Notes: a model not told the origin generated them from the sequence alone. 13,981 nt of DNA from an uncultured Limnohabitans sp. (GCF_937889215.1 NZ_CALBEX010000484.1:1-13981), one strand, 5' to 3'; shown: positions 1-7,243, counted from the stretch's first letter. Made by a program: numbers and translations.

Positions 1-194
1 GCCAAGTCTTCGTTGGCGCCAAACTGCAAGGGATTCACAAAAATACTGACCACGACGCTTGTTGCTTGTTGTTTGGCTAGCTTGACTAAGTCCAAGTGGC
101 CAGCATGCAAATTGCCCATCGTGGGCACAAAGGCGGGCCGTTGCGATGTTTTCAGGGCCTGACGCAGTTCGTCGATGGAGCGGGCAATGATCAT
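1..194 (-). CDS. panC: Pantoate--beta-alanine ligase, N-terminal part (cut by window edge)
   Basis: PanC condenses pantoate with beta-alanine using ATP to make pantothenate, the precursor of CoA; it is cytosolic. Sixty-four codons are visible, starting at the ATG at 194-192. Residues 25-33 read TMGNLHAGH, the nucleotide-binding HxGH signature near the N-terminus of this family, followed by [10 protein letters not shown] (residues 50-59), another PanC hallmark. A GAGG sequence about 10 nt upstream of the ATG can act as a ribosome binding site. The gene follows scpA on the same strand after 186 bp, a linkage I recall from Comamonadaceae genomes. The remaining three quarters or so of the protein lies beyond the left edge, so integrity cannot be judged. 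Confidence 0.93.
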   Translation of the reverse strand, partial: MIIARSIDELRQALKTSQRPAFVPTMGNLHAGHLDLVKLAKQQATSVVVSIFVNPLQFGANEDL

Positions 195-307
195 GTCGGG
201 AGTGCCTCAAGGGGCCGTGCAATACGTTGTGGAAAATTTCTATCTGAGACTATAGCCATGCCAGCAAAGGCGCTTTCGGCGGTGGTTTTGTCTTGGTGCT
301 CGACCAT

Positions 308-330
308 GCCAAGCGCGCCGTGCACTTGGC
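308..330 (-). other. Stem-loop in the scpA-panC gap
   Basis: On the minus strand this stretch forms a 9-bp stem (GCCAAGTGC with GCGCTTGGC, one G-U pair) around a 5-nt loop, ACGGC. No run of U's follows, so it is not a canonical intrinsic terminator. It could stabilise the scpA mRNA end or be fortuitous. The rest of the 186-bp gap (195-380) shows no convincing gene. A TATAGT hexamer at about 252-257 on the minus strand resembles a -10 box but has no matching -35. Confidence 0.3.
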
Positions 331-380
331 GTTGTGTGACCCTGCAAACTGCCCGCTTGGGCCCTCAGTGCTGGTGCAGT

Positions 381-1235
381 TCAGTTGGGGGTGTAAGCCA
401 GCCGCACATAAATGGGGGCAAAGGCCTCGGCTTGGGTGATCTCGATCAGGGTTTCCTTGGCCAGCTCAAGCAGAGCGATAAAAGTCACCACCAACACAGG
501 GGTGCCCAAACTCGGGTCGAACAGGTTTTCAAACTCGACAAACTTGCGCCCTTGCAAGTGCTTAAGCACCAGGGTCATGTGCTCGCGCACGCTGAGCTCT
601 TCTCGGCTGATCTTGTGGTGCTGCACCAAGTTGGCGCGTTTGAGGATGTCGCGCCAGGCCGCTTGCAATTCGTCCATGCTCACATCGGGGAAGCGCGGTT
701 GCAGGCTTTGCTCGATGTAGACCTGGGCCTGTAGAAAATCGCGGCCGTATTGCGGGATCACGTTGAGCTGCATCGAGGCCAGCTTCATTTGCTCGTATTC
801 GAGCAAGCGGCGAACCAATTCTGCACGCGGGTCTTCGGCCTCTTCGCCTTCGGCCACTTTTTTGGGCGGCAGCAGCATGCGCGATTTGATCTCGATCAGC
901 ATGGCCGCCATGAGCAGGTATTCGGCCGCCAGCTCCAGGTTGCGCTGGCGGATTTCATCGACATAGCTCAGGTACTGGCGTGTGACGCCCGCCATAGGGA
1001 TGTCGAGGATGTTGAAGTTTTGCTTGCGGATCAGGTAGAGCAGCAAGTCCAGCGGACCCTCGAAGGCCTCCAAGAACACCTCCAGCGCATCCGGCGGGAT
1101 GTACAGGTCGGTGGGCATGGCAAACAGGGGTTCACCATACAAGCGCGCCAACGCCACCTGGTCCACGACCTCGGGCATGGCCAAGCCGCCAGCGGGCTCA
1201 GGCAGCGTGTGGGGTTTGGCGGACTCTGCGCTCAT
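381..1235 (-). CDS. scpA: Segregation and condensation protein A (kleisin ScpA)
   Basis: ScpA is the kleisin subunit that bridges SMC heads together with ScpB, and takes part in chromosome condensation and segregation. At 284 residues it is at the longer end for the family, because of a roughly 50-residue extension before the kleisin core. The core begins near residue 52 with FLEAFEGPLDLLLYLI (54-69), the family signature that contacts the SMC neck, and continues through RNLELAAEYLLMAAMLIEIK (98-117). An acidic linker (127-137) follows, and the C-terminal winged-helix portion includes VTFIALLELAKETLIEITQ. The ATG at 1235 lacks a clear Shine-Dalgarno sequence. A start at internal Met20 or Met40 cannot be excluded and would give a more typical length. 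No scpB is visible in the window. It lies 63 bp after the DUF3460 gene and 186 bp before panC. Confidence 0.93.
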   Translation of the reverse strand: MSAESAKPHTLPEPAGGLAMPEVVDQVALARLYGEPLFAMPTDLYIPPDALEVFLEAFEGPLDLLLYLIRKQNFNILDIPMAGVTRQYLSYVDEIRQRNLELAAEYLLMAAMLIEIKSRMLLPPKKVAEGEEAEDPRAELVRRLLEYEQMKLASMQLNVIPQYGRDFLQAQVYIEQSLQPRFPDVSMDELQAAWRDILKRANLVQHHKISREELSVREHMTLVLKHLQGRKFVEFENLFDPSLGTPVLVVTFIALLELAKETLIEITQAEAFAPIYVRLAYTPN

Positions 1236-1283
1236 GGGTGGGGTGCTTGTGCTTAGGGGATCAGGCCCAGCGCTGACAGATCA

Positions 1284-1305
1284 GAAGAAAAAAACGGTTC
1301 AGCCG
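1284..1305 (-). terminator. Weak terminator-like hairpin at the end of the DUF3460 gene
   Basis: On the minus strand ACGG, CTGAA and CCGT form a short stem-loop whose loop includes the TGA stop of the DUF3460 gene. It is followed directly by seven U's (1288-1294, read in reverse). The U-tract is good but the stem has only 4 bp, so any termination would be partial. It could lower read-through from the metG-side genes into scpA-panC. Confidence 0.3.
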
Positions 1306-1502
1306 TGGGTTTGGTAAACGTAGGGTTTTTGTGCCACACGGCCCTCTTTGAACTCGGCCTGGATGGCGCGGTCGATGGGCTTGTCCCACAGCAGGGCACG
1401 GCCTTGGCGCTGTTCGGCTTCGAGCTGGGGGCGCTGTGTTTTCAACTGATCGATGAATTGGGTCGTGTCAGAGGTGTAATCGGGTCGGCGAAAAATAGAC
1501 AT
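1299..1502 (-). CDS. DUF3460 family small protein
   Basis: This is a 67-residue protein starting MSIFRRPDY and ending KPYVYQTHG. It resembles the short DUF3460 family common in Burkholderiales: an N-terminal FRRPDYTSDTTQFIDQLK, a basic/acidic middle with GRALLWDKP, and a C-terminal QKPYVYQT. The function is unknown. I place the start at the ATG at 1502-1500 rather than the TTG three codons upstream, because family members as I recall them begin just before the RRPDY motif. Neither start has a strong Shine-Dalgarno sequence. There is no signal peptide or membrane segment, so it is probably cytosolic. It sits between the SulP transporter gene (77 bp upstream) and scpA (63 bp downstream); the pairing with scpA suggests a conserved neighbourhood rather than a demonstrated functional link. 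Confidence 0.85.
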   Translation of the reverse strand: MSIFRRPDYTSDTTQFIDQLKTQRPQLEAEQRQGRALLWDKPIDRAIQAEFKEGRVAQKPYVYQTHG

Positions 1503-1579
1503 GTCAAACAATCGGGGCAGGGCAATAGAGAAGGGTTGGGATGGCCCCTGAAGACCAGCAAAACCAGGATGGGTTCATT

Positions 1580-3259
1580 TTAACGGGCCGGCTTGGTGGG
1601 CATGTCCATTGCCCGGGCCAAGCTGCTGGCCAAGTCAGGTTGCAGGTGCTCTTTCAGGTGCGCCATCAGGCCGCTGCGCTGAACAATGTCAAGGGGCTGG
1701 TGCGTCAGGCCACACACGATGAGCTGCACATTTTTTTTGCGGCAAGTCTCGACCAGGATCATCAGCGCGTCTGCGCCTGATGAGTCGATGTAAATCACAT
1801 TTTTCAGGTCGAGCACCAGCACGGGCGTGTGGATCTTGTCCTCTATCGATTCCAGCAGTTTGACCGCGCCAAAAAACAAAGCACCGTAGAGGCGCCAGGC
1901 TTGCACTTGGTGCTCAAATCCTGCCAAGCTTGGCTGCTCGATGGGGGTCACGCCCTCGCAGCGGCTGAGGCGTGAGATGCGGTAGATGAAGGTCAGACAA
2001 GCGGCGACCAGGCCGACCTCGACCGCCACTGTCAAGTCAAACACCACGGTGAGGAAAAACACCGCGAGCAAGGTGATGCGGTAGGGCATGCGGTATTGGC
2101 GCAGGTGCCAGAACTCGCGCCATTCGCCCATGTTCCAGGCCACAAACATCAAAATCGCTGCCAGCGCCGCCAGTGGAATGTGCGCAGCCAAGGGGGCGGC
2201 CAACAGCACGACGCCCAGCAGCGTCAAGGCGTGCACCATGCCCGAGATCGGGGTGGTGCCGCCGCTCTTGATGTTGGTGACCGTGCGGGCGATGGTGCCA
2301 GTGGCGGGCATGCCGCCAAAAAATGGGGTCACGAAATTGGCCACGCCTTGGGCCATCAGCTCTTGGTTGGGGTTGTGGCGGTCACCGATCATGCCGTCGG
2401 CAATGCGGGCGCACAACAAGGATTCAATCGCACCCAAGAGCGCCAGCGTCAGCGTGGGCATAAGCAAAAAGCGGGCGCTGTCCCAGCTGAACTCGGGCCA
2501 GGCAAAGCCAGGCATGGATGCTGGAATGCCGCCAAACTTGCTGCCAATCGTCTCCACGGGCAGGCTCAGCAGCCAAGTGACCAAGGTGGCAAACACCAGT
2601 GCCACGATGGAGCCGGGCACCATGCTGGCCCAGCGGTAGCGGGTGTCTGTCAGGCGGCGGCTCATGCGCAGCCAGCCCACCACCAGAGACAAGGACGCCA
2701 GAGCCAGCAGCAAGGCAGCCAAATTGACCGTGTGCAGGTTCTGCCACAGGGTGTTCAAGATGCCAAAAAAATCGGCTGGCATGGCGGCCACTTTCAGGCC
2801 CAGCAAGTCCTTGATTTGCGACAGCATGATCAGCACCGCGATGCCGTTGGTAAAGCCGATGACCACGGTGACCGGGATGAACCGGATCAAGCTGCCCAAT
2901 CGGAACAGCCCCATCAAAAACAGCAGCACGCCCGACATGGCGGTGGCCAAAATCAGGTTGGCCAAGCCATAGCGCTCAACGATGCCGTAAACAATGACGA
3001 TGAAGGCCCCGGCCGGCCCACCGATTTGCACCCGACTGCCGCCCAAGGCCGAGATCAAAAAGCCTGCAATGATGGCGGTGAACAGACCCGCTTCGGGTTT
3101 GAGGCCTGAGGCGATGGCAAAGGCCATGGCCAGGGGCAAGGCCACCACGCCGACGGTCAGGCCAGCGCCCACGTCTTGGGTGAAGCGCATGCGGTTGTAG
3201 CCGTGCAAGCTGTCGAGCAAACGAGGGCGAAAAAAATGCGTGGCCTGCAGCCAGTTCAT
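1580..3259 (-). CDS. SulP family inorganic anion transporter with C-terminal STAS domain
   Basis: This is a 559-residue inner-membrane permease of the SulP/SLC26 family, which moves sulfate, bicarbonate or other anions, often coupled to Na+ or H+. The N-terminal 430 residues are strongly hydrophobic with many membrane spans. They include PLAMAFAIASG (42-52) in the first span, GGPAGAFIVIV (80-90), and GAIESLLCARIADGM (276-290), the conserved substrate-site region with its Glu. A cytosolic STAS domain covers about 452-550; its VIYIDSSGADAL motif (488-499) carries the serine position that is phosphorylated in anti-sigma antagonists. The length is normal and the gene is intact. The ATG at 3259 has only a weak GAGAC upstream. 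The gene begins 30 bp after the YoaK-like gene, so the two are probably co-transcribed. Substrate cannot be read from sequence: sulfate and bicarbonate (BicA-like) are both possible. No carbonic anhydrase or sulfate assimilation gene is adjacent. Confidence 0.92.
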   Translation of the reverse strand: MNWLQATHFFRPRLLDSLHGYNRMRFTQDVGAGLTVGVVALPLAMAFAIASGLKPEAGLFTAIIAGFLISALGGSRVQIGGPAGAFIVIVYGIVERYGLANLILATAMSGVLLFLMGLFRLGSLIRFIPVTVVIGFTNGIAVLIMLSQIKDLLGLKVAAMPADFFGILNTLWQNLHTVNLAALLLALASLSLVVGWLRMSRRLTDTRYRWASMVPGSIVALVFATLVTWLLSLPVETIGSKFGGIPASMPGFAWPEFSWDSARFLLMPTLTLALLGAIESLLCARIADGMIGDRHNPNQELMAQGVANFVTPFFGGMPATGTIARTVTNIKSGGTTPISGMVHALTLLGVVLLAAPLAAHIPLAALAAILMFVAWNMGEWREFWHLRQYRMPYRITLLAVFFLTVVFDLTVAVEVGLVAACLTFIYRISRLSRCEGVTPIEQPSLAGFEHQVQAWRLYGALFFGAVKLLESIEDKIHTPVLVLDLKNVIYIDSSGADALMILVETCRKKNVQLIVCGLTHQPLDIVQRSGLMAHLKEHLQPDLASSLARAMDMPTKPAR

Positions 3260-3289
3260 GGGTGTCTCGTGTTTATTTTTATAGGCAAA

Positions 3290-4027
3290 TTATGCGGCAC
3301 GCCAGCGCAGATCGGTCAGCAGGGGGCGCAGGCACAAAACCCAGAGCAAGGCGGCCAGCGGCACGGTGGTGATGTAACCCCAGTGCTTGAAGCCCAGGGC
3401 CCCGACCAGGCCACCCAGCATGAAGCCCAGCACCAAAGAGGCATGCACCTGCAGGCGTTGGCGGTTGGCGAGCACCGGAGTGGCGGGCTGGCCCCGGTTC
3501 ATGTAAAACAGTTTGCCCAGTTCGATGCCCAAGTCGGTGACCAGCCCGGTGATGTGGGTGGTGCGGATTTCGGCTTTGGAAATTTTGGTGATCACGGCGT
3601 TTTGCAAGCCCATGATGAAACACAGCAAGACCACCGTCACCGGGACCCACAGCTGTGACCAGGCCGCAATGGCAGCGCCAAACAAACCGAACACCAGCAA
3701 GGCCCCGGATTCGAGCAGGAGCGGCAAGCTGTAGCTGCTGCGCAGGTGGCGACGCAGCCCCCAGTTGACCAAGACGGCTGTGCACATGGCCCCCGCCATG
3801 AATGCCAGCAAACAGATCACTCCAGCCAACACCAGTGTGATGTTGCCCAACACCAAGTCGTCTGCCATCGAAGAGACAATGCCCGTCATGTGCGAGGTGT
3901 ACCGACCCACCGCCAAAAAGCCCCCGGCGTTGGTGGCACCCGCTACAAAAGTCAGCACCAGCCCCAAACGCAAATTGGCCTTGGGGCTACGCTGCACATC
4001 GGTCCAACCTCGAATCAGGGGAAACAT
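3290..4027 (-). CDS. YoaK/DUF1275 family membrane protein
   Basis: This is a 245-residue integral membrane protein with about six predicted hydrophobic segments (roughly 21-40, 63-88, 102-122, 127-145, 195-213, 217-233). It has the DUF1275 hallmarks GATNAGGFLAVGRYTSHMTG (30-49) in the first half and GLQNAVITKIS plus IRTTHITGLVTDLGIELGK (140-172) in the second. The family is widespread and its function is unestablished; a transport or membrane-stress role is only speculation. An AGAAAG sequence 6-11 nt upstream of the ATG at 4027 could serve as the ribosome binding site. It follows metG after 24 bp and precedes the SulP gene by 30 bp, so translation within one transcript is likely. The two halves look like a weak internal duplication around the S/T-H-M/I-T-G motif. 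Confidence 0.9.
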   Translation of the reverse strand: MFPLIRGWTDVQRSPKANLRLGLVLTFVAGATNAGGFLAVGRYTSHMTGIVSSMADDLVLGNITLVLAGVICLLAFMAGAMCTAVLVNWGLRRHLRSSYSLPLLLESGALLVFGLFGAAIAAWSQLWVPVTVVLLCFIMGLQNAVITKISKAEIRTTHITGLVTDLGIELGKLFYMNRGQPATPVLANRQRLQVHASLVLGFMLGGLVGALGFKHWGYITTVPLAALLWVLCLRPLLTDLRWRAA

Positions 4028-4051
4028 GTGCAGCTTTCTGGGTGTCAGAGG

Positions 4052-6133
4052 TCAGTGGATGCGCATGCCAGGCCTGGCCCCAGGCCAGGGGTGCAGCACA
4101 TGGATGCCAGGTTTGGCTTTTTCGTCCGCGTGGCTGGCGGCCAGCACCATGCCCTCAGACACGCCAAACTTCATCTTGCATGGGGCCAAGTTGGCCACCA
4201 TCACAGTGAGCTTGCCAATCAGGTCTTCGGGCTTGTACATGCTGGCGATACCACTGAAGACGTTGCGCATGCGACCTTCACCGACATCCAGCGTCAGGCG
4301 TAGCAGCTTGACCGAGCCTTCAACAGGTTCGCAGTTCACGATCTGGGCGATACGCAGGTCCACCTTGGCGAAGTCGTCAATGCCGATGGTGGGGGCGATC
4401 TCTTCACCGCCGGGGATGACTTTTTCTTCGACCACGGCAGGCGGCTCGAACAGGGCTTCGAGTTGCTCGGGGGTGACGCGTTGCATTAGGTGCTGGTAGG
4501 CGTTGATGGTGTGACCCGCACCCAGCAGGTTTTGGGCTTGGGCAAAGGTGAAGGGCGTCACGTTCAAGAAGGCCTCGACTTGTGCGGCCAATGCGGGCAG
4601 CACGGGCTTGAGCTGCAGCGAAAGCAGGCGGAAGGCTTCAATGCAAGCGGAGCACACGTCGTGCAGGCGGACGTTCTGGCCTTCTTTTTTGGCCAGATCC
4701 CAAGGTTTATTTTGGTCCACATAGCTGTTGATCTTGTCGGCCAGCAGCATGACTTCGCGCAGGGCTTTGGCGTATTCGCGCTCTTCGTAAAAGGCGGCAA
4801 TCGTGGGTGTGGTGCTTTGCAGGGCGGTCAGAAGTTCCTGACCGTCGGCGCTCACAGTGCCCAGTTTCCCGTCAAATCGTTTGGCAATGAAACCCGCCGA
4901 GCGCGAGGCAATGTTGATGAACTTGCCAATCAGGTCAGAATTGACCCGCGCCATGAAGTCTTCGGCGTTGAAGTCGATGTCCTCGTTGCGGGCTGATAGC
5001 TTGGCCGCGAGGTAGTAACGCAGCCACTCCGGGTTCATGCCCAGGCTCAAATACTTGAGCGGGTCCAGGCCCGTGCCACGGCTCTTGCTCATCTTCTCGC
5101 CGTTGTTCACTGTCAGGAAGCCGTGCACGTTGACCTTGTTGGGCGTCTTGCGCCCCGAAAAGTGCAGCATGGCGGGCCAAAACAGCGTGTGGAAGGTCAC
5201 GATGTCTTTGCCGATGAAGTGGATCTGCTCCAGATTCGGGTTGGCCATGTAGGCGTTGTAATCTTCGCCGCGCTTGTCCAGCAGGTTCTTGAGCGACGCC
5301 AGGTAGCCCACAGGCGCGTCGAGCCAGACATAAAAGTACTTGCTCGGAGCGTCGGGGATCTCGATGCCAAAGTAAGGCGCGTCTCGCGAGATGTCCCAGT
5401 CGCCCAAGCCTTCGCTGGTCGTGCCGTCGTGGTTGGTGCGCACAGAAAACCACTCTTTGACCTTATTGGCCACTTCGGGTTGCAACTTGCCGTCTTGTGT
5501 CCACTGGCTAAGGAACTCCACGCAGCGCGGGTCGGACAATTTGAAGAAAAAGTGTTCCGAGGTTTTGAGTTCGGGCTTGGCACCGGACAGGGCCGAGAAG
5601 GGGTTGATCAGGTCGGTGGGGGCGTAGACCGCGCCACACACTTCGCAGTTGTCGCCATACTGGTCTTTGGCGTGGCACTTGGGGCACTCGCCTTTGATGA
5701 AACGGTCTGGCAAGAACATGTTCTTTTGCGGGTCAAAGAACTGCTCGACCGAGCGCACCTCGATCAGCGAGCCACCATCCGCAGCCGAAATGTCGCGCAG
5801 GTCGCGGTAAATCTGGCGGGCCAGCTCGTGGTTCTCGGGCGCGTCGGTGCTGTGCCAGTTGTCAAAAGCAATGTGAAAGCCGTCCAGATAAGGCTTGCGG
5901 CCGGCCGCGATGTCGGCCACGAACTGCTGGGGCGTCTTGCCCGCTTTTTCGGCCGCGATCATGATCGGCGCGCCGTGGGTGTCGTCCGCGCCCACAAAAT
6001 TCACCTCACTGCCCTGCATGCGCTGGAACCGAACCCAGATGTCGGCCTGGATGTATTCCATGATGTGGCCGATGTGGAAGTTGCCGTTGGCGTAGGGCAG
6101 GGCGGTGGTGACGAAGAGCTGGCGCTGAGACAT
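4052..6133 (-). CDS. metG: Methionyl-tRNA synthetase
   Basis: This class I aminoacyl-tRNA synthetase charges tRNA-Met for initiation and elongation in the cytosol. The 693-residue protein carries the HIGH motif exactly (residues 20-23, after ALPYANGNF), a zinc knuckle with two CxxC pairs (CPKC 150-153, CEVC 163-166), KMSKS (347-351), and a C-terminal EMAP/Trbp-type tRNA-binding OB domain (about 586-693) that supports dimerisation. This is the long E. coli-like form. The reading frame stays open upstream to 6250, but I chose the ATG at 6133 ([17 protein letters not shown]) because the catalytic domain begins within a few residues of the start in relatives, and the upstream stretch includes hairpins. 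No clear Shine-Dalgarno sequence precedes it. A hydrophobic or insertion anomaly is not seen. It is followed after 24 bp by the YoaK-like gene. Confidence 0.97.
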   Translation of the reverse strand: MSQRQLFVTTALPYANGNFHIGHIMEYIQADIWVRFQRMQGSEVNFVGADDTHGAPIMIAAEKAGKTPQQFVADIAAGRKPYLDGFHIAFDNWHSTDAPENHELARQIYRDLRDISAADGGSLIEVRSVEQFFDPQKNMFLPDRFIKGECPKCHAKDQYGDNCEVCGAVYAPTDLINPFSALSGAKPELKTSEHFFFKLSDPRCVEFLSQWTQDGKLQPEVANKVKEWFSVRTNHDGTTSEGLGDWDISRDAPYFGIEIPDAPSKYFYVWLDAPVGYLASLKNLLDKRGEDYNAYMANPNLEQIHFIGKDIVTFHTLFWPAMLHFSGRKTPNKVNVHGFLTVNNGEKMSKSRGTGLDPLKYLSLGMNPEWLRYYLAAKLSARNEDIDFNAEDFMARVNSDLIGKFINIASRSAGFIAKRFDGKLGTVSADGQELLTALQSTTPTIAAFYEEREYAKALREVMLLADKINSYVDQNKPWDLAKKEGQNVRLHDVCSACIEAFRLLSLQLKPVLPALAAQVEAFLNVTPFTFAQAQNLLGAGHTINAYQHLMQRVTPEQLEALFEPPAVVEEKVIPGGEEIAPTIGIDDFAKVDLRIAQIVNCEPVEGSVKLLRLTLDVGEGRMRNVFSGIASMYKPEDLIGKLTVMVANLAPCKMKFGVSEGMVLAASHADEKAKPGIHVLHPWPGARPGMRIH

Positions 6134-6162
6134 GGATTCGGAAGGCTGTTGGGTAAACACCA

Positions 6163-6168
6163 ATTCTA
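6163..6168 (-). promoter_or_regulatory. metG: Possible -10 box for metG
   Basis: TAGAAT on the minus strand matches five of six positions of the sigma-70 -10 consensus and would place a start about 23 nt before the metG ATG. The hexamer 17 bp further upstream (TGCCCG) is not a good -35, so this is a weak candidate. metG could instead be read from the lipoprotein promoter. Confidence 0.25.
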
Positions 6169-6171
6169 GTT

Positions 6172-6218
6172 CCCGCAACAACCTGCGGGCAGACCGTCCC
6201 GCAATGGGGCCGTCTGCC
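6172..6218 (-). other. Two overlapping hairpins between the lipoprotein gene and metG
   Basis: Reading the minus strand, hairpin A pairs GGCAGAC (6218-6212) with GTCTGCC (6194-6188) and has an inner imperfect extension closing on the loop ATTGC. Hairpin B pairs CCCGCA (6189-6184) with TGCGGG (6177-6172) around a 6-nt loop. The two share bases 6188-6189, so they cannot both form completely. Hairpin A starts 11 nt after the lipoprotein stop codon. There is no U-tract after either, so a standard intrinsic terminator is not supported. They may end or protect the lipoprotein mRNA, or affect metG read-through. Confidence 0.45.
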
Positions 6219-6228
6219 TGTGGGCACA

Positions 6229-7101
6229 TCAATTCTTTTTCAGGCGCCAAGTACCTGCATAGTCAGACCCATTTGTATTATTGTAAGTTTCGTTCTTCCA
6301 AGTTCCTGAGACCTCGCCGCTGCGTGAATAGGTTCCGCCAAATGCTGCACCCGTAGTGGCATCACCAGCAGCAGATTCGCCTGAACTGCTGACTTGCCCG
6401 AGTAGGGGGAACTCGGCATTCAATTGTTGGCTGCGGCATTTGCCTGTGATGCTTCCGGAGTCGCTGATGTCGATGCTGCAATCCCCGCTGTCGTCCCCCG
6501 AAAAAGAGCCTGTCCAAGTGCCTGCATATTCTTTGACCAGGTTGTTTTGTAAATGCGTCTTGGCATCGGTGGCCGACACCAGAGCACTGACAGGCAGACC
6601 CAAGCTGTTGCTGCTGCTCAGCAGTTGGACTAAGGCGTCGGCTGCGGCGGCCAGATCGGTGCTTGCCAGCTCAATGACTTGCCCGAGCCCGGTCCGTGTG
6701 CGGTCACTGATGGTGATGCCATTGGATGGGTCGCCATCGCTGTCCAGTGTCTGCAAAATCTGCGCCATCAAACTGACTGTGGGGTGGCTTTCATCCGCAG
6801 CGCCGTCGATCAAATCCACAGGAAAAACCCGGCTGTTTTTGACGACGAGACTCCCCAGCTCCAGCTTGCCAATGCTGAAGGTGACAGGTTGCCCCTCTTC
6901 GTATCGAAAAGTGCCATTGCTGTCTGTGTAGCCACTTTGCGAGCCACTTTGGTAACGCAAACCTTCAACAGCAGAGTCAATGAAATAGCCTGTTTTCACA
7001 TTCGGGCCTGCGCCAGACCCACCACCGCAGGCCACCAAGGTGGCCGCCATAAGGCCACTCAAGACCAAAGCCATGCGTTTTTGAATGGGGGAAAATTTCA
7101 T
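6229..7101 (-). CDS. Predicted lipoprotein of unknown function
   Basis: This is a 290-residue secreted protein. The N-terminus has basic residues (KFSPIQKR), a hydrophobic stretch (10-21) and a lipobox LVAC with lipidated Cys25, followed by GGGSGAG, typical of betaproteobacterial lipoproteins. Residues 38-83 ([13 protein letters not shown] ... [14 protein letters not shown] ... FSIGKLELG) resemble a beta-rich module I associate with many uncharacterised surface lipoproteins. [11 protein letters not shown] (119-129) looks like a calcium-binding loop. The C-terminal part (191-290) is rich in Gly/Ser/Thr and repeats YAGTW at 192-196 and 281-285, with two cysteines (208, 222) that could form a disulfide. 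A strong Shine-Dalgarno sequence, AGGAG, lies 5 nt before the ATG at 7101. It is transcribed divergently from mrp. I cannot assign a function; a surface binding role is only a guess. Confidence 0.85.
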   Translation of the reverse strand: MKFSPIQKRMALVLSGLMAATLVACGGGSGAGPNVKTGYFIDSAVEGLRYQSGSQSGYTDSNGTFRYEEGQPVTFSIGKLELGSLVVKNSRVFPVDLIDGAADESHPTVSLMAQILQTLDSDGDPSNGITISDRTRTGLGQVIELASTDLAAAADALVQLLSSSNSLGLPVSALVSATDAKTHLQNNLVKEYAGTWTGSFSGDDSGDCSIDISDSGSITGKCRSQQLNAEFPLLGQVSSSGESAAGDATTGAAFGGTYSRSGEVSGTWKNETYNNTNGSDYAGTWRLKKN

Positions 7102-7120
7102 GATGTCTCCTAAGGTAAAA

Positions 7121-7148
7121 ATTATTAATTTAACACCAAAATACTCAA
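7121..7148 (-). promoter_or_regulatory. Putative sigma-70 promoter of the lipoprotein gene
   Basis: On the minus strand a -35 TTGAGT (7148-7143, four of six) is separated by 16 bp from a -10 AATAAT (7126-7121, five of six). The region is notably AT-rich compared with its surroundings. The predicted start would give a very short leader, ending just before the AGGAG sequence at 7110-7106, so the exact position is uncertain. Confidence 0.4.
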
Positions 7149-7162
7149 TAAATGCCGTTCTG

Positions 7163-7190
7163 AATGCATGGACTTGAGGGGTGATGCATT
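7163..7190. promoter_or_regulatory. Paired ATGCAT inverted repeat, possible operator
   Basis: AATGCAT (7163-7169) and ATGCATT (7184-7190) form a perfect 7-bp inverted repeat. Each arm contains the palindrome ATGCAT, and the two centres are 21 bp apart, which is two helical turns. It lies in the divergent lipoprotein-mrp region, upstream of the lipoprotein -35. No regulator gene is adjacent, so the binding protein is unknown. Confidence 0.35.
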
Positions 7191-7192
7191 TA

Positions 7193-7213
7193 TCTATCGG
7201 TCATCGCGATAGA
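7193..7213. promoter_or_regulatory. Inverted repeat upstream of mrp
   Basis: TCTATCG (7193-7199) and CGATAGA (7207-7213) form a perfect 7-bp inverted repeat with a 7-bp spacer, centred about 40 bp before the mrp start codon. It could be an operator for mrp or a hairpin in its leader. No plus-strand promoter with two good hexamers is evident nearby. Confidence 0.35.
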
Positions 7214-7243
7214 CTTGGGGGAACAATTTAAAGGTTGAATTTC

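Noticed and set aside
191..307. 38-codon minus-strand ORF ending in an ATGA overlap with the panC start
   Set aside because: The overlap would suit translational coupling, but there is no Shine-Dalgarno sequence before its ATG, the peptide has no recognisable feature, and it includes rare ATA and AGA codons. Chance is the simpler explanation.
2096..3109. Plus-strand open frame (337 codons) opposite the SulP gene
   Set aside because: Composition is dominated by Gln, His, Gly and Ala, the usual antisense shadow of a membrane protein gene; no motif and no ribosome binding site seen.
5123..6169. Plus-strand open frame (348 codons) opposite metG
   Set aside because: It mirrors the strongly supported metG and has no recognisable domain.
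6134..6250. N-terminal extension of metG by 39 codons
   Set aside because: The extension runs through two hairpins, overlaps the lipoprotein stop, and precedes the normal start of the catalytic domain; relatives begin a few residues before the ALPYANG motif.
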